Shown here in pieces: positions 24,211 to 33,222 of a stretch of 44,230 bases of DNA. The stretch's first letter is position 1. Each line of letters opens with the position of its first letter. The translations under genes and the position numbers were made by a program. This DNA is from CAZSXS01 sp964611385 (GTDB lineage Bacteria > Bacillota > Clostridia > Lachnospirales > CAYPQA01). The notes under the pieces were generated by a model that did not search any database, had not been told where the DNA came from, and saw only the letters and a list, made by a program, of their open reading frames with translations. The stretch is taken from contig CAZSXS010000024.1 in NCBI GenBank assembly GCA_964611385.1, forward strand, positions 1-44,230. Reading direction: 5' to 3'.

Positions 24211-24244
24211 AAAAAGACTGAGCCCCATTTAATAGAGCTCAGTC
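24211..24244 (-). terminator. Minus-strand terminator for the collagen-like gene
   Basis: GACTGAGC (24216-24223) pairs with GCTCAGTC (24237-24244); on the minus strand the hairpin runs into TTTTTGTTTT. It is about 155 bp past the stop of the gene at 24400-24810. Confidence 0.65.
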
Positions 24245-24285
24245 CATAGTACCGCTTGATTATGTTGTTTACTATACAGGTGTTA

Positions 24286-24370
24286 GGGCGTGTTTGAAAT
24301 TTATACGATGCAGTGTGATAAACTATCTATGCGGGGCATGTTTGAACTTCAAACATGCCCTGATTTTTTT
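24286..24370. repeat. Small inverted-repeat element with terminator-like hairpin
   Basis: GGGCGTGTTTGAA (24286-24298) faces TTCAAACATGCCC (24348-24360), enclosing 49 bp, with one base different between the ends. An extra internal GGGCATGTTTGAA (24334-24346) makes a tight hairpin followed by T7 (24364-24370). The ends look like terminal inverted repeats of a miniature insertion element or an IS remnant. The gap 24138-24399 contains no gene. Confidence 0.5.
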
Positions 24371-24399
24371 ACGGGCTTACTTTTGTTTCGGATTTTTCA

Positions 24400-24810
24400 T
24401 TAGGAAATTCTAAATACCGATACGGTGCCAATAGGCCCAGGAGCGCCACTTGCAACAATATCAATGGGTCCATCTGAACCGTTAATAAAGCCGAATGTAT
24501 CTCCCGCTGTAGCGGCATACACATTCATTGTACCAATAAGCATATCAATGGTAGATGAAACTGAAATTCCGTCAACGAAGACAGCACCATCATAGGTCAA
24601 GTCTGTTCCTGTAATCATTACAACATCTAAGGTAATGATTCCATCAACTGGAATACCTGCTTGGTCAGCTGTTTTCATTGCATTTAAATAGGAGTTAAAT
24701 GCTGGCCCCGTTGTGCCGGTTGCACTTGTTGCGCTAGTAGCACCAGTAGTACCAGTGGCACCGTCACCGGGGTTGTCACTGTTGGCACTGTCATTTCGGG
24801 TGCTCTGCAT
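24400..24810 (-). CDS. Collagen-like surface or exosporium protein, N-terminus probably lost
   Basis: 136 residues: a short Gly-Ala/Thr-Thr triplet tract (GATGTTGATSATSATGTTG, about 17-35), then a beta-rich domain ending FGFINGSDGPIDIVASGAPGPIGTVSVFRIS, like the C-terminal jelly-roll domains of BclA-type spore-surface proteins. The first ATG (24810) has no ribosome site, and the exosporium leader and most triplets expected upstream are missing. Instead the sequence upstream codes on the other strand for the tail of another such protein. Probably a truncated remnant; expression doubtful. Confidence 0.6.
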   Translation of the reverse strand: MQSTRNDSANSDNPGDGATGTTGATSATSATGTTGPAFNSYLNAMKTADQAGIPVDGIITLDVVMITGTDLTYDGAVFVDGISVSSTIDMLIGTMNVYAATAGDTFGFINGSDGPIDIVASGAPGPIGTVSVFRIS

Positions 24811-24927
24811 GGCTTAGCAATACCTGTAATTGCAGACAATCGCTACTTACTGGTATATTCACTTACAAGTACAGCTGGAATTGTTACAGTAGTGGGTTTT
24901 GCCAGCGCAGGTTTAGCAATTAGCTAG
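24760..24927 (+). pseudogene. C-terminal fragment of a second collagen-like protein
   Basis: An open reading frame without a start ends at TAG 24925-24927 and reads GALHGLAIPVIADNRYLLVYSL, then TSTAGIVTVVGFASAGLAIS. This looks like the end of a clostridial BclA-like protein. Its 5' part runs into the triplet-repeat DNA of the minus-strand gene. A terminator follows at 24950, as for a once-intact plus-strand gene. Confidence 0.5.
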
Positions 24928-24949
24928 GGATGGATTGGAACACGTCAAA

Positions 24950-24981
24950 CGACCCCTTAGGTGCACCCAAGGGGTCGAAAT
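24950..24981 (+). terminator. Terminator behind the collagen-like fragment
   Basis: Nine-bp arms CGACCCCTT (24950-24958) and AAGGGGTCG (24969-24977) followed by AAATTTT. The remainder up to 25138 shows nothing I can support. Confidence 0.75.
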
Positions 24982-25138
24982 TTTGATGCGCCGTTGCAAT
25001 TTAAAAACAAAGCTGCTCTTTTTATCCATGAACGAACCCTTGTTCAAGGATTGAATAATCGTGATTGAGGTTAAACTCTACATAAATCCAACCTGAACCA
25101 AACTTGAAGCAAAGCTGAATCCTTGCTCGTCTTTTTTC

Positions 25139-25166
25139 TTGACAAGCATTTTTTTTCTGCTATACT
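25139..25166 (+). promoter_or_regulatory. Promoter of the asparagine synthetase gene
   Basis: TTGACA (25139-25144), 16 bp including a T run, TATACT (25161-25166). The transcript would start near 25173, leaving a leader of about 155 nt that contains the structured element at 25211. Confidence 0.8.
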
Positions 25167-25210
25167 CCGCAACAAACGAAAAACGCTAAGCATTATGGAC
25201 ATTTCTTTTG

Positions 25211-25312
25211 CTCAGTCCCATTCAGTTTTGCACAGCCGCCATACAAAAACAATAGAATATATTCGGATTGAATGATGGCGGCCTGGTAAATGTTTAAGAG
25301 ACTGAGTATAAC
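25211..25312 (+). ncRNA. Structured 5' leader of asnB, copy 2 of the 101-nt element
   Basis: Outer stem CTCAGTC (25211-25217) pairs perfectly with GACTGAG (about 25300-25306); inner stem GCCGCCAT (25235-25242) pairs with ATGGCGGC (25275-25282). It ends 16 nt before the asnB ATG, next to the ribosome site, so folding could affect translation. It lacks the T-box bulge sequence and the marks of the common riboswitches I checked by eye. Cis-regulatory RNA is inference. Confidence 0.5.
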
Positions 25313-25328
25313 ATTCGGAGGATAAAAT

Positions 25329-27176
25329 ATGTGTGGATTTTGCGGATTTACATCGAATAAGTCAGAACAAAGGGAAATCATTCAAGCCATGATGAACAAA
25401 ATTGTTCACCGGGGCCCGGACTCGGAGGGAGTCTTCCAATCGGAGGGTTGCACCCTGGGCTTTCGGAGGCTGAGTATTATTGACCTGGATGAAGGCACCC
25501 AGCCTATGTTTAATGAAGACGAAAGTCTGGTCGTCGTCTTTAATGGTGAAATTTATAATTATCAAGAGTTGAGGGAGTCCCTTTTAAAAAAGGGTCATCT
25601 CTTTCGGAATAAGGCTGATACTGAAGTCTTGCTTCACTTGTACGAGGAGTACGGCGAAAACATGCTTCAACACCTTCGGGGCATGTTTGCCTTTGTGATC
25701 TATAATAAAAAGGATAACAGCGTTTTTGCTGCAAGAGATTTTTTCGGGATCAAGCCCTTTTATTACGCACTGATTGATCAGCAGCTTGTCTTTGCTTCCG
25801 AAATTAAAAGCATCCTGGCCTACACGGAAAATGTTAAAACCTCCTTTCAGCGAAAAGTCAACAAAAGAGCCCTGGAAAATTATTTAACCTTTCAGTATTC
25901 CGTCTTTGAAGAAACGTTCTTTGAAGGGATTTATAAGCTGCTGCCCTCCCACTGCCTGCACTTTAAGGATAAAAAACTCAGCATCAAAAAGTATTGGGAA
26001 ATCAGCTTCGAGGAAGATCGGAGTCTAAGCCTGGAGTCTGCGGTTTCACAAATTGAGGCCGTGGTCAAGAACTCCATCAAGGCGCATAAAATCAGCGACG
26101 TGGAAGTAGGTTCCTTTCTGTCCAGTGGAGTGGATTCCAGCTTTGTGGCTGCCTGTTTTAACGGCGACAAAACCTTTACGGTGGGCTTTGATTATGATCA
26201 GTACAACGAAATCGGCTACGCAAAAGACCTTTCTGAAATCATCAAAATTAAAAATCACTCAAAGACCATCACCACCGAGGAATATTGGGATGTCTTGCCT
26301 AATGTGCAGTATCAGATGGATGAACCCTTGGCCGACCCTTCGGCTGTGGCTTTGTACTTTGTCAGCCAGATGGCCTCTCAGCATGTGAAGGTAGCCTTGT
26401 CTGGAGAAGGGGCAGACGAGTTCTTCGGCGGCTATAATATTTATAAAGAACCTCTGGACTTAAGACCCCTGAGTGTCCTACCCATGCCCCTGCGCAAACT
26501 CATGGGCTTTCTGGCTGGCAGCATTCCCTTTTCCGTCAAGGGCAAGAACTTTTTCATTCGAGGCTCCAAAACGGTTGAGGAACGTTTCATTGGAAACGCA
26601 AATATTTTCTCCCAAAAAGAACGGGAGGATCTTTTAAAGGAAGCCCCCCGCAGAGTCTCACCTAAGGAGCTGCTTAAGCCCCTTTATGATAAGGTAAAGA
26701 ACTATGACGATATCACGAAAATGCAGTACATTGACCTGCATACCTGGCTGATCGGGGATATTTTATTGAAGGCAGACAAAATGAGCATGGCGCATTCGCT
26801 AGAGGTACGGGTGCCTTACTTGGATAAAGAGGTCTTTTCCGTTGCAAGGCGGCTGCCTACTGCCCTTCGGGTCAATAAAAGCGCGACAAAGCTAGCCTTC
26901 CGTCTTGCCGCAAAGAAAAACCTGCCTGAGGCTGTTGCCAATAAAAAGAAGCTTGGCTTCCCCGTACCCATACGGCTTTGGCTGCGAGAGGAGAAGTATT
27001 ATAAGCAAGTGAAAAAAGCTTTTTCTGGATCTGTAGCTCAAGAGTTCTTCCACACGGAAAAGCTTGTCCGTCTCCTTGACCTGCACAAAGCTGGCAAAAA
27101 GGATAACAGTCGAAAAATTTGGACGGTCTATGCTTTTTTGTTATGGCACTCCATGTTTTTTGATACTGACTTGTAA
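25329..27176 (+). CDS. asnB: Asparagine synthetase (glutamine-hydrolysing)
   Basis: A 615-residue class II amidotransferase converting aspartate, glutamine and ATP to asparagine. Cys2 (MCGFCGF) is the glutaminase nucleophile; RRLSIIDLDEGTQPM and NGEIYNYQEL are conserved N-domain segments. The synthetase domain has the ATP-pyrophosphate loop SFLSSGVDSS near 264 and ALSGEGADEFFGGY. Length is usual. CGGAGG precedes the ATG. Monocistronic: own promoter at 25139, and the next gene's promoter overlaps its stop codon. Some AsnB-like proteins amidate cell-wall precursors; the full motif set and length fit either role, asparagine synthesis being likelier. Confidence 0.93.
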   Translation: MCGFCGFTSNKSEQREIIQAMMNKIVHRGPDSEGVFQSEGCTLGFRRLSIIDLDEGTQPMFNEDESLVVVFNGEIYNYQELRESLLKKGHLFRNKADTEVLLHLYEEYGENMLQHLRGMFAFVIYNKKDNSVFAARDFFGIKPFYYALIDQQLVFASEIKSILAYTENVKTSFQRKVNKRALENYLTFQYSVFEETFFEGIYKLLPSHCLHFKDKKLSIKKYWEISFEEDRSLSLESAVSQIEAVVKNSIKAHKISDVEVGSFLSSGVDSSFVAACFNGDKTFTVGFDYDQYNEIGYAKDLSEIIKIKNHSKTITTEEYWDVLPNVQYQMDEPLADPSAVALYFVSQMASQHVKVALSGEGADEFFGGYNIYKEPLDLRPLSVLPMPLRKLMGFLAGSIPFSVKGKNFFIRGSKTVEERFIGNANIFSQKEREDLLKEAPRRVSPKELLKPLYDKVKNYDDITKMQYIDLHTWLIGDILLKADKMSMAHSLEVRVPYLDKEVFSVARRLPTALRVNKSATKLAFRLAAKKNLPEAVANKKKLGFPVPIRLWLREEKYYKQVKKAFSGSVAQEFFHTEKLVRLLDLHKAGKKDNSRKIWTVYAFLLWHSMFFDTDL

Positions 27177-27199
27177 TCCCCCTTTGAATGTATTATAAT
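27171..27199 (+). promoter_or_regulatory. Promoter of ftsK/spoIIIE overlapping the asnB stop
   Basis: TTGTAA (27171-27176) is also the last sense codon and stop of asnB; 17 bp later comes TATAAT (27194-27199). Confidence 0.7.
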
Positions 27200-27260
27200 T
27201 TGGCAGGGAAAAAAGTGCCTGAAAAGGAAAGTGAATATTTTCAAAGAGGAGGCTAGCAGG

Positions 27261-30245
27261 ATGAAAGGTTCCGGTTCAAGAGGCACCGGCTCAAAAGGCT
27301 CTGGTTCAAGATCAAACGGCTCGAAAAGGGGCGATTATTCCGATAATCCCTTGTTTTCGGAGGTTGTGTGCCTGTTTGTAATTACTGTTTCCATTTTTTT
27401 TATTTTTTGCGTCTACTCCACGGACACATCCGGTTTTTTGGGGGGAGTCATTGGTAATTTTTTACGCGGGCTTTTCGGGATCGGGGCTTATATTCTCCCT
27501 TTGATCTCCTCTGCTCTAAGTGTTTATATCCTATTAAAGAAAGTAAAAAAATTTCCCCTGTTCAAAATTGTTTTCGGTATTCTATTGTTTTTAAGCTTTA
27601 TTAGTATAGCCAGCATTCTGAGCTATAAAAGCGATGTTACCTACAATAAATTTGTAGACTATTTAGCTGCTGGTTACTTGAACGGCTCCTTCCGAAACGG
27701 TGGCCTTGTTGGCTCGGTTTTCGCAGATTTTTTTATTAATTTGATCGGAAAGCCGGGCTCCTACACCTTGCTCTTTGCAACAGCGGTCATTTCTTTAACC
27801 TTAGTAACCGGGCGTTCCTTTTTTGCCTTTGTCATAAGAGGCTATGATTTTTGCAAGGAAAAGATAGGGGGATTCAAAGATCGCTGGGATGAAGAAAGGG
27901 AAGAAGCGAAGAAAATCAATGTGCTGGAGCGGGTAAAGAAAATCAAACCAGAAGTACCGCCGATCGCCATTCCGATTGAAAAACCTCTGCCAAGAAATAT
28001 ACCAAAGTCTCCTGATCGATCCCTATCTGACCGACCCTTTGACAAACGAAGTAAAAAAGCAGGCACCTTTATCATTGAAGAACGAAAGCCAGAACAAGAG
28101 TCCAAAAGAGTCCTTCTAATTAACGAAGAAATAAGGGGTGGAAAGGAAAGCTCCTACGATAAGGCCATTCCAGGGGGCAAAAGTAGGGCCTCTGCCAAGG
28201 CTTTGAAGGATACAAAGGATATCAATCAGTTAGATGCGGATAAGGATGTAAATGAGTCAGCTGGCGAGCTTCATCGCAATAAAGAGGTTACAAAAGACCT
28301 CGATTTCAAGGACGCTGAATATCCAGATACAGTACATAAGGATGAACCGACAAGGCGAAGTGAGGCAGAAGATGTCGATGAAGATCAAGAGCTTACTGAA
28401 TTTGTCGGCGAAGACGGAAAAGTCCTACCCTTCCAGGTTACCAGGCAAAGCTTCGATGTAGGACGCTACAGCCGGGTTCATCTTACTGATGGGGAAGAGG
28501 AGGACCCAGAATGGGAAGAAGAGGAAGACGAGGACGCGTATGATACAGTCCCCAACAGAGCCGGAATGGGGCCGAAGCCTCCGTTGCCGTTTCCCGATCG
28601 TTACCGTCGTCTCCGGAATCCAGAAGATGAAGTCGATGATTTTGAAACCTGGGACGAAGATACAGAGGATGACAAAGAATACGATGACGAGTTCGATGAC
28701 CCTGGGTATGACGAGGTAGACGAGCTGCACGAGAAGATCTATGAGGACGAGGACGATTTAGAGGAAGACTTTGTAGATGAATATGAAGACGAGTATGATG
28801 AAGAGGAAGCTTACGCTGATTATCTGAAAGCCGTTGAAGAATACGAATTTCCTCCAATAGATCTGCTGAAAGAAAATCCCTATGAGCCTTCCTCAGACAC
28901 CAAAGCCTTGATCATGGAAAACTCCCGCAAGCTGGAAGAAACCCTGGAAAGTTTTGGTGTAGAAGCCAAGGTGATCGAGGTCAACAGCGGGCCAACCGTA
29001 ACCCGCTACGAGGTGGAGCCGGGCAAGGGCGTTAAGGTCAGCCGGATTTCCGGACTTGCTGACGACCTGGCTTTGAATCTGGCAGCTATGGGAATCCGCA
29101 TTGAGGCCCCCATCCCAGGTAAGGCGGCTGTCGGGATCGAAATTCCCAACAAGGAGGTTATGCCGGTTTATCTGCGGGAGGTTATCGACGACGATGAATT
29201 TCTATCCTTCCCCTCCAAGTTGTCCTTCCCCTTGGGTAAGGATATCTCTGGTGACACGGTGGTAACGGACATTGCCAAAATGCCGCACCTTTTGATCGCA
29301 GGGGCGACAGGTTCGGGGAAAAGCGTCTGTATTAACACCTTGATCACGGGCATTCTGTACAAGGCCAGACCCGACGAGGTCAAGCTGCTGATGATAGACC
29401 CCAAGGTGGTGGAGTTGAGCGTATACAACGGTATCCCCCATCTTTTGATTCCTGTGGTCACAGACCCCAAGAAGGCCGCCGGTGCCTTGAACTGGGCGGT
29501 AAAGGAAATGATACGGCGATACAACCTTTTTGCCGAAACTGCCGTCCGGGATCTGAAAAGCTACAATGCCCTGCGGGCGGAGAACGAAAAGGAACCCCTT
29601 CCACACATCGTCATTATCATCGACGAGTTGGCTGACTTAATGATGGCTGCCCCAGGTGAGGTGGAGGACGCGATCTGCCGTCTTGCTCAAATGGCCAGAG
29701 CCGCCGGACTGCATCTAATCATTGCAACCCAAAGACCCTCGGTGGATGTCATTACCGGCCTGATCAAGGCCAATGTGCCTTCCCGACTGGCCTTTGCGGT
29801 TTCCTCCGGCACGGACTCCCGAACCATTTTGGACATGATTGGTGCAGAAAAGCTCTTAGGAAAGGGCGACATGCTCTTTAGTCCCGTGGGGATAGGGAAG
29901 CCCAGGCGCATTCAGGGCGCTTTTATCAGTGACAAGGAAGTGGAAGCCATTGTCAACTTCCTGAAAAAGAGTCACTGGAGCAGTTACGACCTCAATATGA
30001 TTGAAGACATCACTTCCGCTAATGTTACCATCGAACAGGAGGGCGAGGTAGATGAGTTTTTTGACGAGGCGGTGCGCTTTGTCATTACAAAGGAGCGGGC
30101 TTCCGCTTCCATGCTGCAAAGACAATTTCGGATCGGCTATAACCGAGCCTCCCGCATGATAGAGGATATGGAACTGCGCCGCATCATCGGGCCTGAGGAC
30201 GGATCCAAGCCTCGAAAAGTCCTAATTAAATCTTGGGGAGACTAG
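27261..30245 (+). CDS. ftsK: DNA translocase FtsK/SpoIIIE with an unusually acidic linker
   Basis: A 994-residue membrane-anchored motor that pumps DNA through the division or sporulation septum. Four membrane helices lie in about 30-193. A linker of some 330 residues follows, of which ~370-530 is extremely rich in Asp/Glu (EEEDEDAY, DEDTEDDKEYDDEFDD). The motor has Walker A GATGSGKS near 681, Walker B IVIIIDELADL and QRPSVDVITG. The C-terminal gamma winged helix (ASMLQRQFRIGYNRASRMI) reads polar DNA sequences. The ATG at 27261 has GAGGAGG 8 nt upstream; GTG at 27231 is weaker. Typical Firmicute homologues are about 200 residues shorter, the difference being the linker. Confidence 0.93.
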   Translation: MKGSGSRGTGSKGSGSRSNGSKRGDYSDNPLFSEVVCLFVITVSIFFIFCVYSTDTSGFLGGVIGNFLRGLFGIGAYILPLISSALSVYILLKKVKKFPLFKIVFGILLFLSFISIASILSYKSDVTYNKFVDYLAAGYLNGSFRNGGLVGSVFADFFINLIGKPGSYTLLFATAVISLTLVTGRSFFAFVIRGYDFCKEKIGGFKDRWDEEREEAKKINVLERVKKIKPEVPPIAIPIEKPLPRNIPKSPDRSLSDRPFDKRSKKAGTFIIEERKPEQESKRVLLINEEIRGGKESSYDKAIPGGKSRASAKALKDTKDINQLDADKDVNESAGELHRNKEVTKDLDFKDAEYPDTVHKDEPTRRSEAEDVDEDQELTEFVGEDGKVLPFQVTRQSFDVGRYSRVHLTDGEEEDPEWEEEEDEDAYDTVPNRAGMGPKPPLPFPDRYRRLRNPEDEVDDFETWDEDTEDDKEYDDEFDDPGYDEVDELHEKIYEDEDDLEEDFVDEYEDEYDEEEAYADYLKAVEEYEFPPIDLLKENPYEPSSDTKALIMENSRKLEETLESFGVEAKVIEVNSGPTVTRYEVEPGKGVKVSRISGLADDLALNLAAMGIRIEAPIPGKAAVGIEIPNKEVMPVYLREVIDDDEFLSFPSKLSFPLGKDISGDTVVTDIAKMPHLLIAGATGSGKSVCINTLITGILYKARPDEVKLLMIDPKVVELSVYNGIPHLLIPVVTDPKKAAGALNWAVKEMIRRYNLFAETAVRDLKSYNALRAENEKEPLPHIVIIIDELADLMMAAPGEVEDAICRLAQMARAAGLHLIIATQRPSVDVITGLIKANVPSRLAFAVSSGTDSRTILDMIGAEKLLGKGDMLFSPVGIGKPRRIQGAFISDKEVEAIVNFLKKSHWSSYDLNMIEDITSANVTIEQEGEVDEFFDEAVRFVITKERASASMLQRQFRIGYNRASRMIEDMELRRIIGPEDGSKPRKVLIKSWGD

Positions 30246-30246
30246 A

Positions 30247-31503
30247 ATGAAAAATCAATACAAGCGAACGGAAATTGCCTGCTTCATGGGCATTTTTGTT
30301 CAAGCCATTATCACCAACCTGACCCCTATCCTGTTTATTCCTTTGATGAGCCTATACGGCTTAAGCTATGTGCATCTGGGGATTTTGGCAGGGGTCAATT
30401 TTTCAACACAGGTTGCTTCGGACATTATTTTCAGCGGAATGATTGATAAAATCGGCTTCAGACGCTTACTTCTGCCAACCGTTGCCTGCGCCTTTGTGGG
30501 GCTTTTGCTCTTTGTGTTGGCGCCGTTGCTGTTTTCAAATGTTTTTATCGGCATCCTGCTTGCCACTATCGTCTTTGCCGCTTCCAGCGGTCTTCTGGAG
30601 GTCATCTTAAGCCCTTTGATTAATGCGATCCCCTATGAGGATAAAGGCCCTGCTATGAGCCTGATGCATTCCTTCTATGCTTGGGGCCAAAGCGTCACCA
30701 TCATTGTAACGACACTTTTTCTCTACTTCTTTGGATCGAAAAACTGGCAATGGATTGTTTTGTTTTGGGCCTTGGTGCCTGTAGCGGATTTTATCCTCTT
30801 TTTCCTTTCGCCCTTCCCAAAAACCATTCCAGAAGAACTTCGTCAGAACATGAAGGATTTACTCTTCAATCCCTTTTTCCTCTTTGCCTGTGCGGCGATC
30901 TTTTTGGGGGCTGGAACAGAGGTTACTATGAATCAATGGGCCTCGGCCTTTACAGAAAAGGCTCTGATGCTTCCAAAGCTGACGGGGGATTTGCTGGGGA
31001 TGTGCGGCTTTGCGGTTATGCTGGGCCTCGGCCGGGTTTTGTACGGGATGTTCGGGAACAAAATCAATATCAACAAGGTACTCATCATAGGCTCTGCCGT
31101 TTCTGTTCTCTGCTACCTGACCGTTTCCTTCTCAACCAACAATGCCCTGAATCTCTTTGCCTGCGCACTCACCGGCTTAACATCCAGCCTTCTATGGCCG
31201 GGCACCCTGATCATTTCCTCAGAAAAATACCCCTTGGCCGGAGCCTGGATGTTTGCCATCCTAGCCGCCGCCGGTGACATCGGAGCAGCCTTTGGCCCCT
31301 GGCTGACAGGTCAAGTGGTAGACTTTGTTAACCGTGGCCAAAACCTCGGCATTTTCAAGCCATTGACCGAGCTGTCTCAGTTCAGCAGCTTTACCCAAGA
31401 ACAAATCGGTATACGAGCCGGAATCCTGATCGCTACAATCTTTCCCTTGCTTGCTGTACTTTGTCACGTCATTTTGACAATCAAGAAAAATAAATTTAAA
31501 TAA
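30247..31503 (+). CDS. MFS transporter, FucP/sugar-permease-like
   Basis: A 418-residue permease with about 12 hydrophobic helices and the loop-2/3 motif in a weak form (GMIDKIGFRRLLLP). GPAMSLMHSFYAWGQS and EVTMNQWASAF resemble the FucP-related sugar/cation symporter group, where Trp and acidic residues in these helices bind substrate. It begins 1 bp after the ftsK stop, so it is probably co-transcribed. The substrate is not predictable. No sugar-use genes adjoin it. Confidence 0.82.
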   Translation: MKNQYKRTEIACFMGIFVQAIITNLTPILFIPLMSLYGLSYVHLGILAGVNFSTQVASDIIFSGMIDKIGFRRLLLPTVACAFVGLLLFVLAPLLFSNVFIGILLATIVFAASSGLLEVILSPLINAIPYEDKGPAMSLMHSFYAWGQSVTIIVTTLFLYFFGSKNWQWIVLFWALVPVADFILFFLSPFPKTIPEELRQNMKDLLFNPFFLFACAAIFLGAGTEVTMNQWASAFTEKALMLPKLTGDLLGMCGFAVMLGLGRVLYGMFGNKININKVLIIGSAVSVLCYLTVSFSTNNALNLFACALTGLTSSLLWPGTLIISSEKYPLAGAWMFAILAAAGDIGAAFGPWLTGQVVDFVNRGQNLGIFKPLTELSQFSSFTQEQIGIRAGILIATIFPLLAVLCHVILTIKKNKFK

Positions 31504-31518
31504 ATATGGAGGTTAAAA

Positions 31519-33180
31519 ATGAAAACTGATATTGAAATTGCTCACGAGAAACCCTTGATGCCAATTAAGGAAGTAGCCGAACGTTTCGGGATTCAAAATC
31601 TTGAATTGTACGGAGATTATAAGGCAAAACTGAAAGATCATAAAAACGGCAAAGGCCTTCATGCCAAGCCCGAAGGAAAGCTTGTGCTGGTGACAGCCAT
31701 CAATCCCACCCCAGCCGGGGAAGGCAAAACCACCACCACCATCGGCCTGGCCCAGGCCCTCAATAAGCTGGGCAAAAAAACAGTGGTTGCCCTTCGGGAG
31801 CCTTCCCTCGGCCCTTGTATGGGCGTGAAGGGTGGAGCCGCTGGCGGTGGTTACGCTCAGGTTGTGCCTATGGAGGATATCAACCTGCACTTTACAGGTG
31901 ACTTCCACGCCATCACCTGCGCACATAATCTGCTCTCTGCCATGATAGATAATTCTATCCATCAGGGGAACGAGCTCAATATTGACCTCAATAACATCCT
32001 CTGGCCTAGAGTCTTAGACATGAATGACCGTTCCTTAAGGGAAATCGTCATCGGCCTGGGAAGCGGAAACGGAACCGTGCGGCAGGATAAGTTTATCATT
32101 ACTGTGGCTTCGGAGATCATGGCCATTCTGTGCCTGGCCGACGACCTAGAGGATTTAAAGGAACGACTTAAGAAAATTATCGTTGCCTATAATACCAAGG
32201 GCGAGCCAGTAACAGCCGGAGATCTGAAGGCCGAGGGTGCAATGACTGTTTTGTTAAAGGATGCTATTAAGCCCAATCTGGTGCAAACCCTTGAGCATAC
32301 ACCTGCCATTATTCACGGCGGCCCCTTTGCTAACATTGCCCATGGCTGTAACTCCGTCAAGGCTACCAAAACCGCTCTTCAATATGGGGAGATTGTGGTA
32401 ACAGAGGCGGGCTTCGGAGCGGACTTGGGTGCTGAGAAGTTCTTGGATATCAAGTGCCGAGTGGCTGGATTAAAGCCCAATGCCGTTGTCATTGTGGCCA
32501 CGGTTAGGGCTTTAAAATACAATGGTGGGGTCAGCAAGAACGATCTTTCCGCAGAGAACCTGAACGCCTTACAAAAGGGCTTTGTCAATCTGGCTAAGCA
32601 TATGGAGAACATTAAGAAATACGGTCTGCCCTTCGTGGTTGCCATCAATGTGTTCCCTTCAGACACAGAAGCAGAGCTAAACTTCCTGAAAGAAAAATGC
32701 AAGGAAGCTGGGGCTGAGTTTGCAATTTCCAGAGTGTTTGAAAAGGGCGGTCAAGGCGGCTTAGAATTAGCCAACAGCGTGCTTTTGGCGCTGGAATCCG
32801 AGAATCAGTTCAAGTTCCTCTACGATTTGGATAGCAGTATCCAAGAAAAGACCGAGATCATAGCCAAGGAGATTTATGGTGCAAAGGCTGTTGAATTTTC
32901 GGCCAAGGCCAAGAAGGACATCAAGCAGATTCAAAAGCTGGGCTATGGCAAGTTGCCTGTATGCATAGCCAAAACCCAATACAGCCTATCCGACAATCCG
33001 GCTCTGCTGGGACGGCCTACGGACTTCGTAGTAAACGTCAGAGAAGCTAGGCTTCTGGCTGGAGCAGGCTTTGTGGTTTTACTGACAGGTGATATCATGA
33101 CCATGCCAGGCTTACCTAAGGTGCCCGCTGCTGTAAATATGGACATTGATGGAGACGGAAATATTAAGGGACTGAGCTAA
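31519..33180 (+). CDS. fhs: Formate-tetrahydrofolate ligase
   Basis: A 553-residue enzyme joining formate to tetrahydrofolate with ATP, for one-carbon metabolism and, in acetogens, the methyl branch of the Wood-Ljungdahl pathway. The P-loop is NPTPAGEGKTTTTIGL (near 64-79). Other family segments are REPSLGPCMGVKGGAAGGGYAQ, DFHAITCAHNLL and TGDIMTMPGLPK. Length is normal. GGAGG precedes the ATG. It lies 15 bp after the MFS gene. No other pathway genes are in the window, so acetogenesis cannot be inferred. Confidence 0.96.
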   Translation: MKTDIEIAHEKPLMPIKEVAERFGIQNLELYGDYKAKLKDHKNGKGLHAKPEGKLVLVTAINPTPAGEGKTTTTIGLAQALNKLGKKTVVALREPSLGPCMGVKGGAAGGGYAQVVPMEDINLHFTGDFHAITCAHNLLSAMIDNSIHQGNELNIDLNNILWPRVLDMNDRSLREIVIGLGSGNGTVRQDKFIITVASEIMAILCLADDLEDLKERLKKIIVAYNTKGEPVTAGDLKAEGAMTVLLKDAIKPNLVQTLEHTPAIIHGGPFANIAHGCNSVKATKTALQYGEIVVTEAGFGADLGAEKFLDIKCRVAGLKPNAVVIVATVRALKYNGGVSKNDLSAENLNALQKGFVNLAKHMENIKKYGLPFVVAINVFPSDTEAELNFLKEKCKEAGAEFAISRVFEKGGQGGLELANSVLLALESENQFKFLYDLDSSIQEKTEIIAKEIYGAKAVEFSAKAKKDIKQIQKLGYGKLPVCIAKTQYSLSDNPALLGRPTDFVVNVREARLLAGAGFVVLLTGDIMTMPGLPKVPAAVNMDIDGDGNIKGLS

Positions 33181-33222
33181 GGCGTACCTTTGAATTCAGA
33201 CTAAATTGGAAGAAGGAAAAAA

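Noticed and set aside
25173..25328. T-box leader for asparagine synthetase
   Set aside because: No AGGGUGG-type T-box sequence, no specifier-loop arrangement and no terminator before the ATG could be seen.
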